A program made the translations under genes and the position numbers. A DNA stretch of 22,990 bases from JAVBTT01 sp031550325 (GTDB taxonomy: Bacteria > Bacillota > Clostridia > Oscillospirales > UBA929): assembly GCA_031550325.1 (NCBI GenBank), contig JAVBOR010000042.1, positions 1 through 22,990 of the forward strand, in the 5' to 3' direction. Each line of letters opens with the position of its first letter. The stretch's first letter is position 1. The notes below the pieces were generated by a model. The model had not been told where the DNA came from and made no database searches. It saw only the letters and a program-made list of their open reading frames with translations. Of this stretch, positions 7,865 to 15,294 are shown piece after piece.

Positions 7865-8355
7865 GTGTTTTTTTTATTCTCCGGGTGCAATCCTTTCGCC
7901 CGCGCAGGCTGTAAAAGCACGCGTTCCTTCTCAGTTTGTAGAAAAACCGAGAAGGAACATGCGCTTATAATGCCAAACCGCCACGACGCCGCGCGGCTGT
8001 GTCGCGCGGTCAGACTGTCACGAAAGCGCTTTGCGCCTTCGTGAGACTGTAGACAAACATTCGATTTGTCTACAAACGGGAGCAGGAACGCGTCTTTGTG
8101 AAGACGCGCATTGGGTGACTTTCCCGGATTGAATCCGTGAAAGTCACTTGTTTCCATGCTTTGCGCTCAACCAGTCCAGCAGGGCCTAGCCGCCTTCGGC
8201 GGCAGGTTCTTGCTGGACCGAATCCGGGAAAAACTGAACCACAACGGTTTCGGGAAGCATTTCTCGAAACCGTTTCTCTGCAAACCGCCTCAGCGGTTTG
8301 AACCAACTCCCGTTTGTCAAAGAACCAAAGGTTCTTTGACAGTCTGGCCGCGCGG
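7865..8355. repeat. Array of about ten hairpins in a gene-free stretch
   Basis: No gene is visible between the response regulator and the binding protein. Instead there are consecutive inverted repeats at 7923-7958, 7989-8009, 8019-8043, 8049-8073, 8089-8108, 8115-8147, 8174-8218, 8243-8274, 8281-8300 and 8315-8341. Most stems are 7-12 bp with short loops. The last one is a perfect 12-bp stem with an AAA loop. The short linker AGACTGT occurs at 8012-8018 and 8044-8050, and inverted at 8339-8345. Bases 8044-8205 match copy A at 47-203 inverted. The hairpin at 7923-7958 contains a diverged copy of the same core. Only the strip at 7865-7878 looks like promoter sequence. Confidence 0.85.
8044..8143 (+). 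repeat. Core 100-nt repeat, copy B
   Basis: This stretch differs from 22850-22949 at only two positions (loop base at 8059 and the CGGAT/CGGAG change near 8129), and it matches 104-203 on the opposite strand. Order of parts: AGACTGT linker, GTAGACAAA hairpin, ACAAACGGGAGCAGGAA spacer, CGCGTCTT hairpin, CATTGG spacer, GTGACTTTC hairpin. Here the last hairpin is complete to 8147. Confidence 0.9.
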
Positions 8356-9816
8356 TCAGGACGGGCCGTCCAAACGCTCTGTCTTGCGAAATTGGGTGGG
8401 GGAGACGCCCACCGCTGCCTTAAACGCCTTCATGAAATACTTGTCGTCCGTGTAGCCGGTCAGGGCGCTGATCTCGGAGATCTTCAGCTCCGTGTCGGCC
8501 AGCAGGCTCTTGGCCTTGGCGATGCGCAGGTCGCGCAGATAGTCCACGAAATTCTTGCCGGTATATTCCTTAAACGTCTGCGAGAACACCGAATAGTTTA
8601 TCGACATGCTGTTGGACACGATGGCCATGTTGAGATTCTTTCCGAAGTTCTCGTCAATATAGGCGATGGCCTCCTGCATGCGCGCGTGGGTCTTGGAGCG
8701 CTCGATCTCGGAGTGAACCTTGATGTGCGCCAAATCCAGCCAGTCAAACAGCGCCAGGCGGTAAGAGTCTATGGTGCTGAAGCCGTATACGGCGCGCAAA
8801 TCGGCGAGCTTGTCGGTGAGCTCGCGCAGCTGGGAGCCAAACCGCTGGGCGAGCAGGTCCAAAAACTCCAGAATAAACGACTCAAACGCCGCCGGGCTGA
8901 CCTTGCTCCGCGAGGCGTTTCCCAAGAGCTCATGGAAAAAAGGGACAAGCTTTCCGTAGTCCTTGGAGCCGAGCTGCCTGGCCAGCTGGGCGGGAGTCTG
9001 GGTGAGCGGCTGATCGCTCACGGGGGGAAGATCTTCCAGAGTGACGACGCGCCTGCTCGTGAAAAAGGCTGATTTGCGGCACTCGGCGGCCTCCTCGAAC
9101 GCCACGCGAAAATCGCTCAGGTCGCTGTGCGCCGCGCTGACGCCCACATAGAAATCGGAAAGCCTGCGTGCGATGAAGTCGCGGTGGTGGATATCCGGCA
9201 CTACAATGACGTTGAACGCGCCGATGTTCTCCAGCTGAACGGCGACCTCCTCGCACGGAAGGTCGATCTTGTTGCGCTGACAGATCACGACATAGGCCCC
9301 GCTGACCAGCATGTCGCTGAACGAACTCTTGATGTCCCGGACTTCCTCGTCGGTGATCTGCGGGTTGAGCAGCATGTATTTCAGCTGCTGGCGGCTGATC
9401 TTCGCCAGATTGTCCTGACGCGAGCCCAGCGCCTTCTTTTCCTGCACGACCCGCTCTAGCTTGACCAGGATTTCATGCACCCTGGAGCGCTCGACCGGCT
9501 TGAGGATATACTCGCGCGAGCCGTACCGCATGGCCTCGACAGCGTAGTTGAAGTCGTCATACCCGCTGATGACGACGATGGCGGGCTTTTGGGCGACCTC
9601 CTCCTGAATCTTGCGGATCAGGGTCAGCCCGTCCATGCGGGGCATGCGCACATCGGTGAACATGACGTCCACGTGGGTGCTGTGCAGAAGCGCAAGCGCC
9701 TCCTCCCCGTTTCGGCACTCCAAAATCTCCCCGATTGGCAGCCCGGAGCGCTGGATCATCGATTTCAGACCCTGCCGGATCAATTTTTCATCTTCAACGA
9801 TCAGCAGCCTGTCCAT
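8356..9816 (-). CDS. AraC-type two-component response regulator (YesN-like)
   Basis: A 486-residue DNA-binding regulator. The receiver domain (1-125) has the acidic pocket at E8-D9, the phosphoacceptor D55 in VMFTDVRMPRMDG, S84 and K106. A middle region of about 250 residues without recognisable motifs follows, as in YesN proteins. The C-terminus (about 385-480) is a double helix-turn-helix of the AraC type, with ISEISALTGYTDDKYFMKAFK as the second, split here as ISEISALTGYTD and KYFMKAFK. I placed the start at 9816 because AAGGAGAG precedes it and the receiver begins there. A longer open frame upstream lies within the kinase gene. It overlaps the kinase by 23 bases, so the two are translationally coupled. 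It probably activates the downstream transporter operon. Confidence 0.92.
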   Translation of the reverse strand: MDRLLIVEDEKLIRQGLKSMIQRSGLPIGEILECRNGEEALALLHSTHVDVMFTDVRMPRMDGLTLIRKIQEEVAQKPAIVVISGYDDFNYAVEAMRYGSREYILKPVERSRVHEILVKLERVVQEKKALGSRQDNLAKISRQQLKYMLLNPQITDEEVRDIKSSFSDMLVSGAYVVICQRNKIDLPCEEVAVQLENIGAFNVIVVPDIHHRDFIARRLSDFYVGVSAAHSDLSDFRVAFEEAAECRKSAFFTSRRVVTLEDLPPVSDQPLTQTPAQLARQLGSKDYGKLVPFFHELLGNASRSKVSPAAFESFILEFLDLLAQRFGSQLRELTDKLADLRAVYGFSTIDSYRLALFDWLDLAHIKVHSEIERSKTHARMQEAIAYIDENFGKNLNMAIVSNSMSINYSVFSQTFKEYTGKNFVDYLRDLRIAKAKSLLADTELKISEISALTGYTDDKYFMKAFKAAVGVSPTQFRKTERLDGPS

Positions 9817-11623
9817 CGGCACTCTCCTTTCCGTCCATCGGCAGTCTAATAATAACCTTTGTATAGCAGCTTTCCTTTGAGTCCAGCCGCAGCCCGTACT
9901 CCGGGCCGTATGTGAGGTGGATGCGCTCCTGCACGTTGCGCAGGCCGATTCCCCCGTGCACGTTCTCATCCTCAACCTGCCCGCTGATTTTCTTGCGGAG
10001 CAGAATCAGCTGGTCGGCGGTCATGCCCTTGCCGGTGTCGGTAATTTCCACGTCAAAAAAGTGGTCGTACTCTATGAGGTTGATGCGAATTGTGGCGTCG
10101 GTCTCCAGCTCCTCAATGCCATGGTACACCGCGTTTTCCACGATGGGCTGCATGGACATCTTGGGAATTTTCTGCTTGGCGAACTTCTCAGGGATGTTGA
10201 GGTTGAGTGAAATGGTGAAATCATAACGCAAGTTCAGAAGAGAGACGTAGTTTTGAATGTACTCCAGCTCCTCCTGAAGCGTGACCATCGAAGAGGCCCA
10301 TTTCATGCCGTACCGCAGGAGTTTGCCCAGCGAGGTCACGGCGTCGGAGATGGTATACCGCTCCTCGATTTCGGCCATCATCTTAATGGCCTCCAACACG
10401 TTATAGATGAAGTGAGAGTTGATCTGATTCTGCAGTGCACGAATTTCGGTGGTCTTGACCATGAGCTCGCGGTTGACGCCAAGCTCGAGCAGCTCGTTAA
10501 ACCGGCCGAGCGTCTCACGCAGATCGTCGGCAAACTGCCCGATCTCGTCGCGGCCCATGTCGGGGACGTCCACGCTGTTGTTGCCGTCGCTGACCTCGCG
10601 CACAACGCCCATAAGGACATACAGGCGCTTGAGCATCGAGCGCGACGCCGCGTTGGTGACCACGGCGCAGAGAAAGAGAAAAGCAAGAACGGCCATGTAA
10701 AACAGCATGTGGATCCGGTCGATCCGTTGCAGGTCCTCATCCAGCATATAGACAAAGATCAGGCGCCCGGAGAGGGCCCGGGCTGCCATGCTCGTCACCA
10801 AAATGCGGTGTACGCCGACGCGCAGCACCTGGGGGGAGTCCGACGGAAGGCTCTGGGCGGTGGCGTACACGGCCGAGCCGATGACGTCGCGCCAGGACGA
10901 GGAGACGCTGTTTTTGTCATAGGAGAGCGCGCCCGTGGCGTCAATCACACCCATCCACTCGTTTGGGGAGAGGGCGTACATGTCCTCAAACAGCGTGGAC
11001 ATAGAGACGGAAATCTCCAGGGTCCCGTACGAGCGCCCACCGGCCTGGGCAAGCTCATTTAGGTACACCGCGATGGGATAGCCGCCGCTGGCCGGGGGGT
11101 TGAGCCTGTCGGTGATGTTAAACTTCCAGCTGTTGCGCACGGGCAGGGGCGTGACATACCAAACCTGCCTGCGCATGTCGGACAGAGAGCGCAGGGTCGG
11201 AGACAGCGCGGGGACGCTCTCGCTGGACAGGTACAGGCGAGTGCACGACACATACGTGGAGACGCTCGTCAGGCGGTCGACCATGTCAAGGGCCTGCTTG
11301 AGCTGGCGCTCGGCGCTCGCGTCGGGCGGCGCGCCGTCCTCAAGCAGCGCGAGCGCGTCAAACAGCGCGTCGCTCTCCAGCAGGGCGCGGTTGGTCGCCA
11401 GACAGGTGTTCATAATGGTTTGCGCGCGGCTGACGCTGCGGCTGAGCGTGGCGGTAGCGGTGGCCGACTTCTGCTCGATCAGCGTATGCCTCATATTGGC
11501 AAAATAGATTTCGGACACAATGACGATGGCGGCAATCAAAAAAAGCAGCAGCAACAGTGAAATTTTGGTGGATAGCTTCATCGAGGCGATCTGGCCGCGG
11601 AGAGATTTGATAAGCCGGCCCAA
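9794..11623 (-). CDS. Membrane sensor histidine kinase (YesM-like, LytS family)
   Basis: A 609-residue sensor. Membrane span 1 is at about 21-40 and span 2 at about 304-324, enclosing about 260 extracellular residues that form the sensing domain. A HAMP linker follows (about 325-380). The His-kinase domain has ALQNQINSHFIYNVLEAIK with H404 as the likely phosphorylated residue, and the ATPase domain has the N box in MQPIVENAVYHG, the G1 box DTGKGM, and the G2 box HGGIGLRN. This is the Bacillota arrangement paired with AraC-type regulators that control carbohydrate uptake. The start is uncertain: I use a TTG at 11623, with GGTGG nearby and AAAGG slightly further off. The ATG 14 codons later has no ribosome site. 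Confidence 0.92.
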   Translation of the reverse strand: MGRLIKSLRGQIASMKLSTKISLLLLLFLIAAIVIVSEIYFANMRHTLIEQKSATATATLSRSVSRAQTIMNTCLATNRALLESDALFDALALLEDGAPPDASAERQLKQALDMVDRLTSVSTYVSCTRLYLSSESVPALSPTLRSLSDMRRQVWYVTPLPVRNSWKFNITDRLNPPASGGYPIAVYLNELAQAGGRSYGTLEISVSMSTLFEDMYALSPNEWMGVIDATGALSYDKNSVSSSWRDVIGSAVYATAQSLPSDSPQVLRVGVHRILVTSMAARALSGRLIFVYMLDEDLQRIDRIHMLFYMAVLAFLFLCAVVTNAASRSMLKRLYVLMGVVREVSDGNNSVDVPDMGRDEIGQFADDLRETLGRFNELLELGVNRELMVKTTEIRALQNQINSHFIYNVLEAIKMMAEIEERYTISDAVTSLGKLLRYGMKWASSMVTLQEELEYIQNYVSLLNLRYDFTISLNLNIPEKFAKQKIPKMSMQPIVENAVYHGIEELETDATIRINLIEYDHFFDVEITDTGKGMTADQLILLRKKISGQVEDENVHGGIGLRNVQERIHLTYGPEYGLRLDSKESCYTKVIIRLPMDGKESADGQAADR

Positions 11624-11689
11624 GAGTCCACCATCCTTTCAGCAGAGTGAAGCCGGGCGTTGCGGACAAGACGGCGCTTTTTCAAAGGT

Positions 11690-11718
11690 ATTATATCAAA
11701 AATGCGCTGTTGTGGCAA
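11690..11718 (-). promoter_or_regulatory. Promoter of the two-component genes
   Basis: On the minus strand TTGCCA (11713-11718) is separated by 17 bases from a consensus TATAAT (11690-11695). A TG one base before the -10 box makes it an extended -10. The expected transcript leader is about 60 bases. This is a near-ideal housekeeping-sigma promoter, so the sensor and regulator are probably made at a steady level. Confidence 0.75.
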
Positions 11719-11763
11719 GCGGCCCGGCGCGGCCGCCGCGGCGCGGAGGGATCATGGCGACGC

Positions 11764-11792
11764 TTGTTTTTGATAAAAGGCTATGATATACT
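11764..11792 (+). promoter_or_regulatory. Promoter of the aminotransferase-trpS-sugar gene operon
   Basis: TTGTTT (11764-11769), a 17-base spacer and TATACT (11787-11792), again with TG one base before the -10 box. It is divergent from the kinase promoter, with 45 bases between the two -35 boxes. The leader of about 75 bases is G+C-rich, and I saw no T-box or other riboswitch in it. Confidence 0.7.
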
Positions 11793-11872
11793 GATTTGGA
11801 TTTAAAAAACGAGCGATTCGCGGCAGCGCGCCCGGGTCGCCGGCCGAGAGACTTTGCAAGGGGTGGAGAAAA

Positions 11873-13063
11873 ATGGAGTTTGTGTTTTCAGACCGCATCG
11901 CCGGGCTTCAGCCGTCTGCCGTGCGTGAGATTTTAAAGGCGAGCGCCGATCCCGAGGTCATTGCGTTTGCGGCGGGAAACCCCTCGCCCGAGACTTTTCC
12001 GGTCGTCGAAATGGCGGCCATCAGCGAAGAGCTCTTTGCGCGGGACGCGGCGGCGGTGTTTCAGTACGGCATTTCGGAGGGCTATGAGCCGCTGCGCCGC
12101 GAGACGGCCAGCCGGTTGCGCCGCCACCAGCAGATCGGTCGGGATTTTGACGAGGTAATCATCGTGAGCGGCGCACAGCAGGGCGTGGATTTGGCTGCCA
12201 AGGTGCTGCTCAACGAGGGCGACGCCGTGCTCTGTGAAAACCCGAGCTTTATCGGTTCGCTGAATACGTTCGCGTCCCACAGCCTCAAACTCGTGGGCAT
12301 TGAGTGCGACGAGAACGGCATGCGCGTGGACGCGCTGGAAGAGGCGCTCAAACGCGAGCCGCGCGCCAGGCTTATCTACACGATTCCGACGTTTCAGAAT
12401 CCCGCAGGCTGTGTGCTGCCGCTCAGGCGGCGCGAGCAGATGCTTGAGCTGGCGCGTAAGTATAATGTGTTTATTTTAGAGGATGACCCGTATCATGAGC
12501 TGCGGTACGCCGGGGAGCCTGTCGCGGCGATCAAGTCCATGGACGATGAAGGGCGCGTGGTGTATCTGGGATCGTTCTCCAAGACAATCGCGCCGGGCAT
12601 CCGCGTGGGGTATGTGTGCGCCCACCGCGACATCATCGCCAAACTGACCGTGGCCAAGCAGACGCAGGATGTGCACACCAATCTGTTTTTCCAGGCGATT
12701 CTGGTGGAGTACATGAAGCGCTACAACTTTGACGCCCACCTGGAGGAGACCAGAGCGCTGTACAGCGAGAAGCTTGACCGCATGGACGACGGGCTGCGCG
12801 CCGCGTTTGGCGACCGCGTCGTCTGGCATAAGCCGGAGGGTGGGCTGTTTTTGTGGTGCCGGCTGCCGGACGGCTTGGACGCGATGGATTTTTGCCGCAG
12901 GGCAAAGGAGCATAAGGTCACGGTGGTGCCGGGCACGGCGTTCATGGTCGATCACGCGCCGACCGCCACGTTCCGCCTGAATTTTTCGCTGCCCGGCTTT
13001 GAACAGATTGACAAAGGCTGCGCGCGGCTGGGCGTCGCGCTGAGGGAGGTTATGGGCGGATGA
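11873..13063 (+). CDS. PLP-dependent aminotransferase, class I/II (2-aminoadipate/MocR-type fold)
   Basis: A 396-residue cytoplasmic aminotransferase that moves an amino group between an amino acid and a 2-oxo acid. Visible PLP-binding residues are N176 (TFQNPAG), D204 and Y207 (LEDDPYHELRY), and the Schiff-base lysine K237 in GSFSKTIAPGIRVGY. R373 or a near neighbour in ATFRLNFS is the likely carboxylate-binding arginine. The closest known group is LysN/2-aminoadipate or aromatic/branched-chain aminotransferases, which resemble the enzyme half of MocR regulators, but there is no N-terminal GntR domain. The start has AAGGGGTGGAG eight bases upstream. Being first in an operon with trpS makes an aromatic amino acid substrate conceivable, though this is only inference. 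Confidence 0.9.
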   Translation: MEFVFSDRIAGLQPSAVREILKASADPEVIAFAAGNPSPETFPVVEMAAISEELFARDAAAVFQYGISEGYEPLRRETASRLRRHQQIGRDFDEVIIVSGAQQGVDLAAKVLLNEGDAVLCENPSFIGSLNTFASHSLKLVGIECDENGMRVDALEEALKREPRARLIYTIPTFQNPAGCVLPLRRREQMLELARKYNVFILEDDPYHELRYAGEPVAAIKSMDDEGRVVYLGSFSKTIAPGIRVGYVCAHRDIIAKLTVAKQTQDVHTNLFFQAILVEYMKRYNFDAHLEETRALYSEKLDRMDDGLRAAFGDRVVWHKPEGGLFLWCRLPDGLDAMDFCRRAKEHKVTVVPGTAFMVDHAPTATFRLNFSLPGFEQIDKGCARLGVALREVMGG

Positions 13064-14064
13064 GCGGACAAAAAAGGATTTTCAGCGGCATTAAGTCGAC
13101 CGGTATTCCGACGCTGGGCAACTATCTGGGCGCGATGAAGAACTGGGCGGAGATGCAGGAGGAAAACGACTGCATTTACTGCGTGGTCGATCTGCACGCC
13201 ATTACGATCAGGCTTGAGCCCGAGGATTTCCGCCGGCAGACCAGGCTTGTGTACGCGCTGCTGCTGGCCTGCGGGCTGACCCCCGACCGTTGCCTGCTGT
13301 ATTTGCAGAGCCATGTGCACCAGCACGCCGAGCTGAGCTGGATGCTCAACTGCTACACGATGTTCGGCGAGCTCAGCCGCATGACGCAGTTTAAGGACAA
13401 GAGCCGCAAGAATCCCGACAACATCAACGCCGGACTGTTTGACTATCCCGTGCTGATGGCCGCCGACATTTTGCTGTTCGATACCGATCTTGTGCCCGTG
13501 GGCCAGGATCAGAAGCAGCATGTCGAGCTTGCGCGGGACATTGCAGAGCGCTTTAACGGCATTTACGGCGATGTGTTTACGGTGCCGCAGCCTTTTATCC
13601 CGCGTGTCGGTGCCAAGATCAACAGCCTGATTGACCCTTCGCGCAAGATGGACAAGTCCGACCCCAACCCCGCCGCGTATATCGCGCTGACCGACGGGCG
13701 CGACGTTATTCTTTCCAAATTTAAAAAGGCAGTCACGGACAGCGATCCCCATGTGCGGTTTGACCCCGTGAACAAGCCGGGCGTGAGCAACCTCATGGCG
13801 ATTTACGCGCTGACCGGCGGCAAATCCCTGGAAGAGGTCGAGCGGGAGTTTGACGGCAAGGGCTATGGGGCGTTTAAGCTGGCGGTCGGCGAGTCAGTCG
13901 ACGCCGCGCTCGCGCCCATTCGCCTCAAGGCTGCCGAGTTCTGCTCCGACCCCGACACGCTTGACCGCATGATGGCCGACGCCGCCGAAAGAGCTGCCGC
14001 GCTGGCCGAGCCCTGCATGTCCCGCGTGCGGCAGGCCATCGGCTTCATCGAAAAGAGGAGATAG
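13060..14064 (+). CDS. trpS: Tryptophan--tRNA ligase
   Basis: This 334-residue class I synthetase charges tRNA-Trp. The first ATP signature appears as PTLGNYLGA (17-25), and the KMSKS loop as KMDKS (196-200). The tryptophan-pocket motifs YPVLMAADIL and PVGQDQKQH are both present, and the length is typical of bacterial TrpS. The ATG overlaps the aminotransferase stop codon by four bases (ATGA), so the two are co-translated. No Trp T-box lies directly upstream because the gene is internal to the operon. Confidence 0.97.
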   Translation: MSGQKRIFSGIKSTGIPTLGNYLGAMKNWAEMQEENDCIYCVVDLHAITIRLEPEDFRRQTRLVYALLLACGLTPDRCLLYLQSHVHQHAELSWMLNCYTMFGELSRMTQFKDKSRKNPDNINAGLFDYPVLMAADILLFDTDLVPVGQDQKQHVELARDIAERFNGIYGDVFTVPQPFIPRVGAKINSLIDPSRKMDKSDPNPAAYIALTDGRDVILSKFKKAVTDSDPHVRFDPVNKPGVSNLMAIYALTGGKSLEEVEREFDGKGYGAFKLAVGESVDAALAPIRLKAAEFCSDPDTLDRMMADAAERAAALAEPCMSRVRQAIGFIEKRR

Positions 14065-14067
14065 GCG

Positions 14068-15294
14068 TTGTCAAGTGAAATGCAGCTGCTGATCAACGTC
14101 GCCATTGCCTTTGGCATCGCGGGCGTGGTCAGCTTCGCGTCGACGCCGCTGGTCAAGCACTTTGCCACGACCGTCGGCGCCATTGACGTTCCCCAGGACG
14201 ACCGCCGCATGCACAAGGTTCCGGTGGCGCGGCTGGGAGGACTGGCCATTTTCTTTGGCTTCTTTGTGGCCGTTCTGCTGTACGCCGACTTTCTGCAGAT
14301 CAACGGCTCGATTAAGGGAATGCTGATCGGCGCCGTGATTATTGTGGTTCTGGGCTGTGTGGACGACGTCGTCCGGCTGCCTGCCTGGATCAAGTTTATT
14401 GTGCAGATCGGCGCGGCGCTCGTGCCCGTCCTGATGAGCGAGGAGCTGCGCATCACCGCGTTATCCAACCCGCTTGGCTTTTGGGGAGATCCATACATCA
14501 ACCTTGGGGCGCTTTCCATCCCGGTCACCGTGGTCTGGATTGTGGCCATCACCAACGCCGTCAATTTTATTGACGGGCTGGACGGTCTGGCGGCGGGAGT
14601 TTCGGCCATCAGCTCCATCTCTCTTCTGGTACTCGCGCTGGTGCTCCAGCTGCCCGAGGTGGCCATTATCATGGCAGCGCTGTCCGGCGGCTGCATCGGC
14701 TTTATGCCCTATAACGTCAACCCGGCAAAGCTCTTCATGGGGGACACAGGCGCGACGTTTTTGGGGTTTATTCTGGCGGTGACGTCCATCCAGGGCTTGT
14801 TCAAGTTCTACACGATCATCTCGTTTGCCGTGCCGTTTCTGGTGCTTGGCCTGCCGATCTTTGACGTTTTGGTGTCGGTGTTCCGGCGCGTCTCCAAGGG
14901 GCAGAGCCCTGCCGCGGCCGACCGCAGCCATATCCACCACCACCTGATCGACATGGGGTTTTCGCAGAAGCAAAGCGTGGCGATTTTGTACGCCATTTCG
15001 GCGATTTTGGGCGTGACAGCTGTTATTTCGGCGGTTTCGGGCGAGATCAGGGCGATCTTGTTTCTGCTTGCCGTGGTCGTGGCGCTGGTCATCGGGATCA
15101 GAGTGTTCAAGGGCGCCGGAGCCGCTGACAAAGGGGAGGCCCCGCCCGCCGAAGAGGGCGGGCAGAACGATGAGCCTCCCGTTGAGCCGCCGGCAGAGAG
15201 CCCTGCCGCTCCCGAACCGGCGCAGGCCGCCCCGGAGGCCGAAAGCCCGACCGCGCCGCCAACTGAAGAAGGGATGAACAGTTCTGATGCGTGA
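14068..15294 (+). CDS. tagO: Undecaprenyl-phosphate GlcNAc-1-phosphate transferase (TagO/WecA/MraY family)
   Basis: A 408-residue membrane enzyme that would move a sugar-1-phosphate, usually GlcNAc-1-P, from UDP-sugar to undecaprenyl phosphate, the first step of teichoic acid or other wall polymer assembly. Family motifs are VPQDDRRMHKVPVARLGG (41-58), the metal-binding D99-D100 in VDDV, NFIDGLDG (166-173), KLFMGDTGATFLG (221-233) and the HIHHH loop (288-292). About ten membrane spans are visible. A Pro/Glu/Ala-rich tail of about 55 residues (354-408) follows the last span and is not part of the usual family length (about 350). The start is a TTG, chosen because AGGAG precedes it by seven bases. 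It lies three bases after trpS and overlaps wecB by eight bases. Confidence 0.92.
   Translation: MSSEMQLLINVAIAFGIAGVVSFASTPLVKHFATTVGAIDVPQDDRRMHKVPVARLGGLAIFFGFFVAVLLYADFLQINGSIKGMLIGAVIIVVLGCVDDVVRLPAWIKFIVQIGAALVPVLMSEELRITALSNPLGFWGDPYINLGALSIPVTVVWIVAITNAVNFIDGLDGLAAGVSAISSISLLVLALVLQLPEVAIIMAALSGGCIGFMPYNVNPAKLFMGDTGATFLGFILAVTSIQGLFKFYTIISFAVPFLVLGLPIFDVLVSVFRRVSKGQSPAAADRSHIHHHLIDMGFSQKQSVAILYAISAILGVTAVISAVSGEIRAILFLLAVVVALVIGIRVFKGAGAADKGEAPPAEEGGQNDEPPVEPPAESPAAPEPAQAAPEAESPTAPPTEEGMNSSDA

Noticed and set aside
7861..8306. Open frames of 78-99 codons inside the hairpin array
   Set aside because: They run through inverted repeats, share sequence only because the repeats are shared, and lack convincing ribosome sites. 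I treat the stretch as non-coding.
7865..8355. CRISPR array or integron attC cassettes
   Set aside because: The units are not evenly spaced direct repeats with unique spacers, and there is no cas gene or integrase in the window. The hairpins differ in length and are in mixed orientation.
11793..11872. Trp T-box or other riboswitch upstream of the operon containing trpS
   Set aside because: The leader is only about 75 bases, with no T-box sequence or antiterminator pairing visible.
11873..13063. MocR/PdxR-type regulator
   Set aside because: The aminotransferase domain begins at the N-terminus. There is no GntR winged-helix domain and none encoded just upstream.
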